Under the pieces are notes generated by a model, which ran no database searches, was not told the origin of the DNA, and was given only the letters and a program-made list of their open reading frames with translations. This document shows positions 1-9,537 of a DNA stretch of 64,000 bases, piece after piece (position 1 is the first letter of the stretch; each line of letters starts with the position of its first letter). The stretch is from Hyphomicrobiaceae bacterium UBA7697 (lineage in GTDB: Bacteria > Pseudomonadota > Alphaproteobacteria > Rhizobiales > Methyloligellaceae). Location: the NCBI GenBank assembly GCA_002482645.1, contig DLGJ01000005.1:208730-272729 (forward strand). Direction: 5' to 3'. A program made the translations under genes and the position numbers.

Positions 1-236
1 GAGAAGATGTTGCACGATGCCCAGCGCACCTCGGCGCCGAGCGCCTGCAGCGATTCGATCAGAACCGCTGTCTGGATGGTCATATGCAGGCAGCCCGCGA
101 TGCGCGCACCCTTCAGCGGCTGCGCGGCGCCATATTCCTCGCGCACGGCCATCAGTCCCGGCATCTCGGTCTCGGCGATGGCGATTTCCTTACGGCCCCA
201 ATCGGCGAGCCCGATATCCTTGACGTGGTAGTTCAT
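1..236 (-). CDS. ahcY: S-adenosylhomocysteinase, N-terminal part (runs off the window)
   Basis: Encodes the first 78 residues of adenosylhomocysteinase, the cytosolic NAD-dependent enzyme that splits S-adenosylhomocysteine into adenosine and homocysteine in the methionine/SAM cycle. The start MNYHVKDIGLADWGRKEI and the segment with GARIAGCLHMTIQTAVLIE are the family's usual N-terminus. The 3' part lies outside the window. It reads in the same direction as ptsH, EIIA, hprK and chvGI upstream, the order seen in many Rhizobiales, but the gap to ptsH holds its own palindromic operator candidate, so it may have a separate promoter. Identification is secure; only completeness is unknown. Confidence 0.95.
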   Translation of the reverse strand, partial: MNYHVKDIGLADWGRKEIAIAETEMPGLMAVREEYGAAQPLKGARIAGCLHMTIQTAVLIESLQALGAEVRWASCNIF

Positions 237-262
237 GCCGTTCTGCCCCTGGCTGCATAAAG

Positions 263-282
263 ATATAAAGAAGTCGTTATAT
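263..282. promoter_or_regulatory. A/T-rich palindrome upstream of ahcY, candidate SahR-type operator
   Basis: A 20-bp imperfect palindrome with arms ATATAA/TTATAT and 16 of 20 symmetric positions, standing in very G+C-rich DNA 27 bp before the ahcY start. Proteobacterial SAM-cycle genes are often controlled by ArsR-family SAH-responsive repressors (SahR) that bind A/T-rich palindromes of this general kind. The palindrome is seen; the regulator is inferred and no regulator gene is in the window. Confidence 0.5.
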
Positions 283-377
283 GTTATAGCCGGTCCGGGG
301 AGTCAAGACGGGGCCGAGCGGTCCCAGGCGGCGAAATTGCCGCGCCGGGACTTGCGGCCGGTATGCGGGGGAGCCCC

Positions 378-695
378 TTAGTCGTCTTCGCCGAAGCCGT
401 CTTCGACGAGCGCCACAAGCGCCTGGATCGCAGCCTTCGCGTCGCCGCCGGTCACGGCGATATGGATCGAATGGCCTTGGCCCGCTGCCAGCATCATCAA
501 GCCCATGATCGAGGTGCCGCCGACGGTTTGACCTTCCCGGCTCACCTGGACGTCGGCGGAATACGCGCCGGCGGTGCGGACGAACTGCGCCGAGGCGCGG
601 GCGTGAAGGCCCTTCTTGTTCGGAATCGTCACATCGGCGGCATAGGCGCCGTTGGCGGGATCGGTCAGCGTGATGCGGGCTCTGAGGCCGGACAT
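378..695 (-). CDS. ptsH: HPr phosphocarrier protein of the regulatory PTS
   Basis: A 105-residue HPr, slightly longer than the usual 85-90. The active-site histidine is in GLHARASAQF (His31) and the regulatory serine region reads TSIMG (Ser62), the site HPr kinase would phosphorylate. In alphaproteobacteria HPr passes phosphate from EI(Ntr) to soluble EIIA proteins and acts in regulation, not sugar import. Its start directly abuts the EIIA stop codon, so the two are translated from one message. No sugar permease subunits are nearby, which fits a purely regulatory PTS. EI is not in the window. Confidence 0.95.
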   Translation of the reverse strand: MSGLRARITLTDPANGAYAADVTIPNKKGLHARASAQFVRTAGAYSADVQVSREGQTVGGTSIMGLMMLAAGQGHSIHIAVTGGDAKAAIQALVALVEDGFGEDD

Positions 696-1097
696 TTAGT
701 GTGCCGCCAGGATTTGGCTCGCGACGCTGATATATTTGCGCCCGGCTTCCTGTGCCTGGGCGATGGCCTCGTCGAGACCGCATTCGCCGCGCACGCTGGC
801 CAGCTTCACAAGCATCGGCAGGTTCACGCCGGCCACGACCTCGACATCGGGCTTCTCCATGGCGGAGATCGCCAGGTTCGACGGCGAGCCGCCGAACATA
901 TCGGTGAGAACGACCACGCCGTCGCCGGAGTCGACCTTTGCGAGCGCGGCCAGCATATCGGCGCGCCGCGCGTCGAGATCGTCGTCCGGTCCGATACAAA
1001 TCGTTTCGACTTGCTCTTGAGGTCCGACCACGTGTTCCAGCGCCGCCCGAAATTCGCACGCCAGATTTCCGTGGGTCACGATGACAACGCCGATCAT
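696..1097 (-). CDS. PTS EIIA component, mannose/fructose family
   Basis: A 133-residue soluble EIIA of the mannose class. The phospho-accepting histidine is His9 in VVIVTHG, and the family glycine-rich FGGSPSNLA segment follows. It would accept phosphate from HPr. With no EIIB/C/D partner here it is best read as a regulatory EIIA, as known for the manX-like gene in the Rhizobiales chvI-chvG-hprK-manX-ptsH block. It lies between hprK (92-bp gap) and ptsH (no gap). Confidence 0.92.
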   Translation of the reverse strand: MIGVVIVTHGNLACEFRAALEHVVGPQEQVETICIGPDDDLDARRADMLAALAKVDSGDGVVVLTDMFGGSPSNLAISAMEKPDVEVVAGVNLPMLVKLASVRGECGLDEAIAQAQEAGRKYISVASQILAAH

Positions 1098-1189
1098 GCT
1101 ACCTCTGGGATGATTGCTGCCCAGCCGAAGGGCGCTATCTTGGTCGGGCTAATGCGGACTGCGCAAGCCCGAACCCGCCTTCGTAAACC

Positions 1190-1657
1190 CTATTGTTCGG
1201 TCGCACGCAAGTGCGCCGTGGCGTTGACAATCGCCATTCGAAGCTTCAATGGCGCCGATGCTTCGAAGGGCGCGACTTTCAGCACGGGTAATTCAACCCC
1301 GGCGAGCACCGTGCGTTCCCAGGGATCCCGCGGCATGCGCGGCACATCGTCCGCGTTCACGAGATCGCACACGAGTACGAGCCGCGCGGAGGCGAGACGA
1401 GGGGCCGGTTGAATGCCAAGTCCCCTGACCTCGATCAGTCCCGCCAGCGTCTCCGGCGCCGACGCGACGATGCCATCGGCCATCGCCGCGAGAGACACTT
1501 GGTCGTCGGCGACCAGCCGGTGCGCGGCGCCGTTCTCGTCGGGAAGCGCGAGGAAGCGCAAGGCGAGGTCCGACTTCCCCGAACCCGAACGTCCGCGAAG
1601 CAATGCGGCATTGGAGCCGAGCGCGATACACGTGCCGTGGACGAATTCCGGTTTCAT
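1190..1657 (-). CDS. hprK: HPr kinase/phosphorylase, short alphaproteobacterial form
   Basis: HprK phosphorylates, and can dephosphorylate, the serine of HPr. The protein has a P-loop GRSGSGKSD and the family signature around IEVRGLGIQ. At about 155 residues it is the short alphaproteobacterial form that lacks the N-terminal domain of the Gram-positive enzyme. I start it at the ATG that gives MKPEFVHGTC. A GTG seven codons upstream (1676-1678) overlaps the chvG stop codon and is a possible alternative that would couple translation to chvG. The gene links the ChvGI two-component system to the PTS genes downstream. Confidence 0.92.
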   Translation of the reverse strand: MKPEFVHGTCIALGSNAALLRGRSGSGKSDLALRFLALPDENGAAHRLVADDQVSLAAMADGIVASAPETLAGLIEVRGLGIQPAPRLASARLVLVCDLVNADDVPRMPRDPWERTVLAGVELPVLKVAPFEASAPLKLRMAIVNATAHLRATEQ

Positions 1658-1674
1658 GGCAAATTTTCGGCTCC

Positions 1675-3495
1675 TCACGCGGCGGCAAGCCGGATGACGA
1701 AGCGCGCCCCGCCGCTCCGCGGAGGCTTTCCATCGGGGCCGGCGGGCGTGCCGTCTCGCGGCGGCCGGTTCTCCGCGTAAAGGCGGCCGCCATGGGCCGC
1801 CACAATCTGACGGGAAATGTTGAGACCGAGGCCCGAGTTCTGGCCGAAATTCTCGTGCGGCCGGTCGGTGTAGAAGCGCTCGAAAATGCGTTCGAGATTC
1901 TCCGGCGGAATGCCGGGTCCTTCGTCCTCGACACGCACCTCGATTTGGGGCCCGCGGCGTTGCGCCTTGATGGTCACGCGTCCGCGCGGCGGCGAGAAGG
2001 AAATTGCGTTCTCGATCAAATTGACCATGACTTGGTGCAGGCGGCTGTCATGGCCGAACACGCGGTAGGGATAGGTGCCCTGCACGCGCGCGATTTCGAG
2101 CCCGACCTCGGGAAGGCCGTCGCGATGGATATCGTTGTAGAGCGAAACGGTCGCGCGCAAGAGCTCGTCCATGTCGACGGGACCGGCGTCTTCGCGCGCC
2201 AGTTCCGCATCGAGCCGCGAGGCATCCGAGATATCGCTGATGAGCCGGTCCAGCCGCTTCACGTCGTGCTGAATGATTTCCATCAGCCGTTCGCGCGACT
2301 CCGTGTCCTTGACAAGCGGCAGGGTCTCGGTCGCGCTTCGAAGCGAGGTCAAGGGGTTCTTCAATTCATGCGCCACGTCGGCGGCGAAACTTTCGATCGC
2401 GTCGATGCGGCTATAGAGAGACGCCGTCATGTCGCGCAGCGCGCCGGACAGATGGCCGATCTCGTCGGACCGGTCGGTAAAGTCGGGAATCTCGGCGCGC
2501 GCCTTGACGCTGTGCCGGACACGCTCGGCCGCCGCCGCCAGCCGCTGCATGGGACCGGCGATCGTGTTGGCCAGGATCAAGGACAACACCACGGTCACGG
2601 CCGCGGCGAAGATCGACACGCGGAAAATGCTCCAGCGCTCGGCCGCGACGATCTTGTCGATGTCGCCGCCTCGCGTGGACAGGAGAAGCACGCCGAGCAC
2701 GGCCCGCATCCTCTCGACCGGGACGGCAACCGAAACGACGATTTCGCCTTTGTCGTTCTTGCGGACGATCGGCACCGAGGTGCCCGTCAGCGCCGTCGCC
2801 ACTTCCGGATAGGCCTTGCCGTTGACCGTTCCGATCTCCTTGTAGACCGGCAGATCCGTGGGCTGGAACTGATTGGCCACCGCGTTCCAGAACGTGGTCA
2901 ATGCATCGGGTTCGGAGGTCTCGGGCGGTGGCAGGTCGTAGCGCAGAACCTCGCCGCGCGAATAGAACGTGTCCGAATCGAGGATCAACGCACCGTCGCG
3001 ATCGTAGATGCGCGCCCGGCTGCCGGTAGGCTTCACCAAGGGACGCAGGATGGGCGCGGCGCGCTCCGGGTCGATCGTGAATCCAAGGGCATTGGAAAAC
3101 GCATCGCCGGTGTTGAATCCCGACTGGCCGATTTCCTTTTCGAGTAGCGCCTCCGCATCGACCTCGGAGTCGCTCGCGTCGACACCGGCCGACGCCGCGA
3201 TCGCACGCGCGATGATCTCTCCTTGGGTCTGAAGGCTCTGCACCTTGGCGTCGATCAAACCCGCGCGGAACTGATTGAGGTACAGAATGCCCGAGACGAG
3301 GATGGCGAGCCCAATCAGATTGAGCACGACGATCCGGCGCGTGAGGCTCGAAAACCCGTGGCGGAACGGCCGATGCTGGCCGAGCCAGCGCGAAAGCCGC
3401 TTCAGCCAATAAAGACCCGCCCGGCCCATGCGCATGGCACGGTTCCGCATCGTCGCGGGGTCCTGCTGCCAGGACCTTTCGGCCTCGGCAGTCAT
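1675..3495 (-). CDS. chvG: ChvG/BvrS/ExoS-type sensor histidine kinase
   Basis: A 606-residue membrane sensor kinase. Features in order are a membrane segment near residues 54-74, a long periplasmic sensing region (about 75-285), a second membrane segment (about 290-312), a HAMP region ending in DRSDEIGHLSGAL, the H-box VAHELKNPLTSL (His376) and a C-terminal ATPase with VEDEGPGIPPENLERIFERFY and GLGLNISRQIVAAHGG. ChvG/ExoS/BvrS senses acid or envelope stress in Rhizobiales and controls exopolysaccharide, envelope and virulence genes. It lies 12 bp after chvI in one operon, and its stop overlaps a possible GTG start of hprK. Confidence 0.95.
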   Translation of the reverse strand: MTAEAERSWQQDPATMRNRAMRMGRAGLYWLKRLSRWLGQHRPFRHGFSSLTRRIVVLNLIGLAILVSGILYLNQFRAGLIDAKVQSLQTQGEIIARAIAASAGVDASDSEVDAEALLEKEIGQSGFNTGDAFSNALGFTIDPERAAPILRPLVKPTGSRARIYDRDGALILDSDTFYSRGEVLRYDLPPPETSEPDALTTFWNAVANQFQPTDLPVYKEIGTVNGKAYPEVATALTGTSVPIVRKNDKGEIVVSVAVPVERMRAVLGVLLLSTRGGDIDKIVAAERWSIFRVSIFAAAVTVVLSLILANTIAGPMQRLAAAAERVRHSVKARAEIPDFTDRSDEIGHLSGALRDMTASLYSRIDAIESFAADVAHELKNPLTSLRSATETLPLVKDTESRERLMEIIQHDVKRLDRLISDISDASRLDAELAREDAGPVDMDELLRATVSLYNDIHRDGLPEVGLEIARVQGTYPYRVFGHDSRLHQVMVNLIENAISFSPPRGRVTIKAQRRGPQIEVRVEDEGPGIPPENLERIFERFYTDRPHENFGQNSGLGLNISRQIVAAHGGRLYAENRPPRDGTPAGPDGKPPRSGGARFVIRLAAA

Positions 3496-3507
3496 CGGTC
3501 TCGCCTG

Positions 3508-4203
3508 CTATTCCTTGAACCGGTAGCCCACACCATAAAGCGTCTCGATCACATCGAAGCTCTGGTCGACGGCCTTGAATTTCTTACGCAACCGCTTGAT
3601 GTGGCTATCGATGGTGCGGTCGTCGACATACACTTGGTCATCATAGGCCGCATCCATCAGCGCGTCCCGGCTTTTTACCACGCCCGGCCGCTGTGCCAGC
3701 GCCTGCAGGATCAGAAACTCGGTCACGGTGAGGGTCACGGGCAGGCCGTCCCACACACAAGTATGGCGCTCCGGGTCCATCTTCAGCTTGCCGCGCTCCA
3801 GGACCTTCGACTTGTCCTCGACGGCCTGCGCCGTATCGCGGGGCTGAGAGCGCCGCAGCACGGCCTTGACCCGCTCGATCAAGAGGCGCTGGGGGAACGG
3901 CTTCCGGATATAGTCGTCCGCCCCCATTTTGAGGCCGAACAACTCGTCGATCTCCTCGTCCTTCGAGGTGAGGAAGATCACCGGCATCTCCGTCCGCTGC
4001 CGCAGGCGGCGCAGGAGCTCCATGCCGTCCATGCGCGGCATCTTGATGTCGAGGATCGCGAGGTCCGGGGGGCTTTCGAACAATCCGTCCAGCGCGCTCG
4101 CGCCGTCGTTGTAGGTCTGGGTCTTGTAGCCTTCCGCCTCGAGCACCATGCGCAAGGAGGTGAGGATATTTCTGTCGTCGTCGACAAGAGCAATAGTTGG
4201 CAT
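3508..4203 (-). CDS. chvI: ChvI-type response regulator, OmpR family
   Basis: A 231-residue regulator with a receiver domain (acidic pocket VDDDRN, phospho-acceptor Asp52 in LDIKMPRMDG, KPF near residue 104) and a winged-helix DNA-binding domain ending in VDDRTIDSHIKRLRKKF and VIETLYGVGYRF. It is the partner of ChvG just downstream. The start ATG follows an AAGG ribosome site 8 bases upstream. It is the first gene of the leftward chvI-chvG-hprK-EIIA-ptsH operon, and its promoter must lie in the 140-bp gap shared with the divergent HugZ-like gene. Confidence 0.96.
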   Translation of the reverse strand: MPTIALVDDDRNILTSLRMVLEAEGYKTQTYNDGASALDGLFESPPDLAILDIKMPRMDGMELLRRLRQRTEMPVIFLTSKDEEIDELFGLKMGADDYIRKPFPQRLLIERVKAVLRRSQPRDTAQAVEDKSKVLERGKLKMDPERHTCVWDGLPVTLTVTEFLILQALAQRPGVVKSRDALMDAAYDDQVYVDDRTIDSHIKRLRKKFKAVDQSFDVIETLYGVGYRFKE

Positions 4204-4343
4204 AGGGGGGCCTTTTTGCGCGCTGTACGCGATTTACTGGGTGATATGCTCTTAGGGCTGCGCGAAAACAGTGGCAGCATCGGGGCAAAGCTTGTTGTAC
4301 TTTGCGCCACACCCATCGATACCGGGATGCAACAAAAACCGTT

Positions 4344-5126
4344 ATGGCGCAAGTAAATAACTCTCCTGAACACCCTGACAAAACGGCGATCGCGGCCGAA
4401 GCCCGCAAATTGATCCGGGAATCCTTCAAAGCCTCCCTGGCGACCTTGGATAGTCCGGACGGCGCGCCCTACGCCTCTCTCGTCACGCTGGCCACGGATG
4501 CGGCAGGCGCACCGCTTTTCCTGATTTCGACGCTTGCCCGCCACACGCGCAATCTCGTGCACGATCCGCGGGCGGCAATTCTGATCGACGGCACCGACGG
4601 CGGGAGCGGAAGGGGAGGAGATCCGCTGCAGGGCGCGCGTCTCACATTGAGCGGGCGGGCGGAAAAGACCGACGATCCGGCGGCGGCGCGCCGCTTTCTA
4701 GCGCGCCAGGCCCAGGCTGGATTTTACGCCGATTTCCCGGACTTTTCCTATTGGACGCTGCGCGTGGAAGGTGCTCATTTCATCGGCGGCTTTGGGCGTA
4801 TCGTGGATTTGGCGCCGGAGGATCTTCTGATTCCGCTCGCGGGCGCCGATGAGGTCCTTGCGGCGGAGGGCGGCATCGTGGCACACATGAACGAGGATCA
4901 TGCCGATGCGCTCGCGCTGTATGCGCAAGCCTTTGGAGGCGAAGCCGCCGATCCGGCTTCGCAATGGACGATGACGGGCCTCGATCCCGAAGGGTGCGAC
5001 CTCCTGCGCGGAACCGCCGGGCTGAGAATACCGTTCGCAACTCGGGTGCTGACGTCACACGATGCCAGGAAGGAGCTTATCCGCCTTGTCGATGACGCGA
5101 GGGCCAAGCTGGGTTCCCCAAGTTAA
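4344..5126 (+). CDS. HugZ-like pyridoxamine-phosphate-oxidase-fold protein with DUF2470
   Basis: About 260 residues. The N-terminal half is a split-barrel flavin/heme-binding fold of the PNPOx/HugZ type (KASLATLDSPDGAPYASLVT). The C-terminal third matches the DUF2470 heme-utilisation domain with GIVAHMNEDHADAL. HugZ relatives bind and degrade heme, or act as flavin reductases; the substrate cannot be read here. I use the internal ATG giving MAQVNNSP; an ATG 14 codons upstream is also in frame. It is divergent from chvI and 123 bp before pckG, with a possible hairpin terminator between. Confidence 0.8.
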   Translation: MAQVNNSPEHPDKTAIAAEARKLIRESFKASLATLDSPDGAPYASLVTLATDAAGAPLFLISTLARHTRNLVHDPRAAILIDGTDGGSGRGGDPLQGARLTLSGRAEKTDDPAAARRFLARQAQAGFYADFPDFSYWTLRVEGAHFIGGFGRIVDLAPEDLLIPLAGADEVLAAEGGIVAHMNEDHADALALYAQAFGGEAADPASQWTMTGLDPEGCDLLRGTAGLRIPFATRVLTSHDARKELIRLVDDARAKLGSPS

Positions 5127-5138
5127 TCTCGAACCGAG

Positions 5139-5164
5139 GATCGGCCTGTGGCGCCTTGCCGATC
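5139..5164 (+). terminator. Inverted repeat after the HugZ-like gene
   Basis: GATCGGC and GCCGATC (7-bp perfect arms, 12-base loop) begin 13 bp after the stop codon and are followed by a loose T-rich stretch. It could end the HugZ-like transcript ahead of the pckG promoter. The T tract is poor, so the terminator call is tentative. Confidence 0.4.
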
Positions 5165-5249
5165 GGCAGTTTCTTGTTACCGCAACATTGTTGAGTTTAG
5201 CTAAGTCGACCGAAAATACCATCAACTGAAAGATTAGGGACGAAACCGC

Positions 5250-7055
<1,806 letters not shown>

Positions 7056-7081
7056 CGCCACATACTTCGAAGCAGACTGCC

Positions 7082-7111
7082 GTCATGGCCGGGCTCCGTC
7101 CCGGCCATGAC
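7082..7111. repeat. Perfect palindrome after pckG, terminator or dispersed Rhizobiales-type repeat
   Basis: Two 12-base arms, GTCATGGCCGGG and CCCGGCCATGAC, enclose a 6-base loop. The sequence resembles the small GTCATGGCCGGG-type palindromes scattered between genes in Bradyrhizobium and relatives (from memory). It lies between two rightward genes and could act as an attenuator or terminator of pckG. No second copy was seen in this window. Confidence 0.65.
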
Positions 7112-7194
7112 TCGTTTGACACATCGTTTCCGCCGGCGCGTTTGAATCATCCGGCGCTTGCCGAAGCGGGCGCCGCGCCTTACGCACATTCCCG

Positions 7195-8727
7195 ATGAAG
7201 AAGACGCGAAATGTCGTCGCGGCCGGTCATTCCCTGACTGCTCAGGCCGCGGCCGAGATCCTTGCCGACGGCGGCAATGCCTTCGACGCGGCCATCGCCG
7301 GCGTGTGCATGAGCTTCGTCGCCGAAGCGGTGTTCGCATCGCCCGGCGGAGGCGGTTTTCTGATGGCGCGCGAGGCCGGGCGCCGCGACGCGAGGCTGTT
7401 CGACTTTTTCGTGGAGACGCCGCTGAAGCGGCGCGCCGAAAAGGACGTCTCGTTCTTCCCGATCCATGCGGATTTCGGACCCGCGACCCAGGAGTTCCAT
7501 ATCGGGCTGGGGTCGAGCGCGACCCCGGGCCTGGCGCAAGGCCTGTTCGCCATGCACGAAGCCTATGCGCGCCTCCCCATGAAACGCCTCGTCGAACCGG
7601 CCGTGCGCGCGGCCAAGCAGGGCTTTCCCCTGACGCGCTTCCAGGCCTATCTCTTCACGGTGATCGCGCCGATCCTGAAGGAGAGCGCCGAAGCGCGGGC
7701 GATCTTCGCGCCGGGCGGGGAGCTTCTCGAAGAGGGCGCGACGTTCCGGAACGAAGGTCTCGCCGAAACTCTCGAATGGCTGGCCGAGGACGGCGCGCGG
7801 CTCTTCACCGACGGGGATATCGGCCAGGCCATCGCCGCCCAATCCCGCGACCGGGGCGGTTATCTCACGCTGGAGGATTTGAAGCGTTACGAGGTTCGTC
7901 TGCGCGAGCCGCTGCTGTGGCGCTTCGGCGGGGCGTCCGTCGCACTCAACCCGCCGCCTTCGGCGGGCGGGGCCCTGATCGCTTTCGGTCTTTCCTATCT
8001 CGCGGGTCTCGTCGAGGCGGGCGGCACGATCGACGCGCGCGCCCTCGGCGCGGCGATGACCGCAACCAACGACGCGCGCCGCGCTTACGGTCCGGACTTG
8101 GCGGCGCGGCTCGCGAGCGGTGCTCTCGCGCGCGAAATCGCCGCCGCATCCGCCACGTCCGCCGCGCCGCAGGCCTATCGCGGTACGACCCATATCAGCG
8201 TGATCGACGGCGACGGGAATGCCGCGGCCGTTAGCCTCTCCAACGGCGAAGGTAACGGCTTCATCGTCGGCAATCACGGCTTCATGCTCAACAACATGCT
8301 GGGCGAGGAGGACGTGGCGGGCGGCGCCCCCGGCGTCTGGCCGGAAGGGGTGCGCATGTCCTCCATGATGGCGCCGGCGATCCTGCTGGAGCCGGACGGC
8401 ACCGTGACCGCGCTCGGCACCGGCGGGTCGAACCGCATCCGCACGGCGATCCTCCAGGTCGTCGTCAATCTGATCGCTCACGGCATGAGCGTCGAAGACG
8501 CCGTGGGCGCGCCGCGCGTCCATGTTGAGCGTTGCGGGACTGTGAGCTTCGAGCCGGGGTTCTCGGAAGGAGAAGAGGCCACGTTCCGTGCGCACGGCGA
8601 GAAGGCCAAGGCCTGGCCCGACCGGAACCTGTTCTTCGGCGGCGTGCATGTGGCGCGCTGGCACGAGAAGCGCGGGGGCGAAGGCGCGGGCGATCCCCGC
8701 CGCCAAGGGACGGCTGTTGTCCTCTAA
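7195..8727 (+). CDS. ggt: Gamma-glutamyltransferase family protein (Ntn hydrolase)
   Basis: A 510-residue member of the family that cuts itself into two subunits at a catalytic threonine. The cleavage/nucleophile region is RGTTHISV (Thr331), followed by SLSNGEGNGF, RMSSMMAPAI and GTGGSNRIRTA, which correspond to the small-subunit active-site segments. Known Ggt enzymes are usually periplasmic and hydrolyse glutathione; this one starts directly in the catalytic fold (MKKTRNVVAAGHSLT) without a signal peptide. The usual Arg of the DFRExAP motif is absent: here the segment reads DFFVETP. The donor substrate may therefore differ. No clear ribosome site precedes the ATG. The family call is firm, the substrate open. 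Confidence 0.85.
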   Translation: MKKTRNVVAAGHSLTAQAAAEILADGGNAFDAAIAGVCMSFVAEAVFASPGGGGFLMAREAGRRDARLFDFFVETPLKRRAEKDVSFFPIHADFGPATQEFHIGLGSSATPGLAQGLFAMHEAYARLPMKRLVEPAVRAAKQGFPLTRFQAYLFTVIAPILKESAEARAIFAPGGELLEEGATFRNEGLAETLEWLAEDGARLFTDGDIGQAIAAQSRDRGGYLTLEDLKRYEVRLREPLLWRFGGASVALNPPPSAGGALIAFGLSYLAGLVEAGGTIDARALGAAMTATNDARRAYGPDLAARLASGALAREIAAASATSAAPQAYRGTTHISVIDGDGNAAAVSLSNGEGNGFIVGNHGFMLNNMLGEEDVAGGAPGVWPEGVRMSSMMAPAILLEPDGTVTALGTGGSNRIRTAILQVVVNLIAHGMSVEDAVGAPRVHVERCGTVSFEPGFSEGEEATFRAHGEKAKAWPDRNLFFGGVHVARWHEKRGGEGAGDPRRQGTAVVL

Positions 8728-8829
8728 CCGTCGAGCCGTCGTAAATCGTCAAGCTCCCGTCGCAAGGTGACAACAGACGAGACGGCGCACGCGGGAAGAT
8801 CGCCCGATAGGATTTGCACGGAGATCGTC

Positions 8830-9525
8830 ATGAAGAATGCTGTCGCCATCTACCACGTCGCCTTCGAGGACGCGGGCATTCTCGAACCGGTGCTCGACGA
8901 GCGCGGTGTCGGGCTGACCTATTTGCAGGCGGGCCGCGACGATCTTTCCCCGGCGCTGGATGCGGACCTCGTCCTGGTTCTCGGCGGTCCCATCAGCGTC
9001 TACGAGTTCGACCGCTATCCGTTCCTGAAAGGCGAGCTCCAGACCATCGAGGGGGTGGTCAAGAAAGACATTCCGGTCGTCGGCATCTGCCTTGGCGCGC
9101 AGGCGCTCGCGGCCGTGCTTGCGGCCCGCGTCTATCCTGGCAAGGAGAAGGAACTCGGCTGGGACCAGTTGATCTTGTCCGAAGACGGTAAGGACTCTCC
9201 TCTTGGCGTATTGGAGGGACGGCACATTCTCAACTGGCACGGCGATACCTTCGATCTGCCGTCCGGCGCGACACGGCTCGCCTCGACATCGATCACGCCC
9301 AATCAAGCCTTTGCCTACGGTCCCAACGTTCTTGCACTCCAGTTCCACGTGGAGCTTCCGGAACAAGACATGGAACGTTGGCTGATCGGCCACACGCTGG
9401 AACTCGCCAATTCCAAAGTCGACCTGAACGAGATGCGCGCCGAGACCGCGCGCCACGCGCCGGCGACGAACGTAGCGGGCCGCGCGCTGTTCAAGGATTG
9501 GCTCGACCGGTTGCCGGGCGCCTGA
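8830..9525 (+). CDS. Class I glutamine amidotransferase-like protein (GMP synthase GATase type)
   Basis: A 231-residue single-domain amidotransferase. It has the nucleophile elbow GICLGAQ (Cys98) and the downstream FHVELPE that supplies the His-Glu of the triad. Stand-alone proteins of this type (YfeJ/GuaA-like) are common and mostly of unknown role; some hydrolyse gamma-glutamyl compounds. It follows the gamma-glutamyltransferase-like gene by about 100 bp, so a shared role in gamma-glutamyl metabolism is possible but is only inferred from position. I use the ATG giving MKNAVAIYHV; a GTG 21 codons upstream is less likely. Confidence 0.8.
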   Translation: MKNAVAIYHVAFEDAGILEPVLDERGVGLTYLQAGRDDLSPALDADLVLVLGGPISVYEFDRYPFLKGELQTIEGVVKKDIPVVGICLGAQALAAVLAARVYPGKEKELGWDQLILSEDGKDSPLGVLEGRHILNWHGDTFDLPSGATRLASTSITPNQAFAYGPNVLALQFHVELPEQDMERWLIGHTLELANSKVDLNEMRAETARHAPATNVAGRALFKDWLDRLPGA

Positions 9526-9537
9526 CGGTCCTGGCGT

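Noticed and set aside
277..1059. Long minus-strand frame of 260 codons overlapping the HPr and EIIA genes
   Set aside because: Arg/Gly-rich shadow in another frame of two well-identified genes; no family resemblance.
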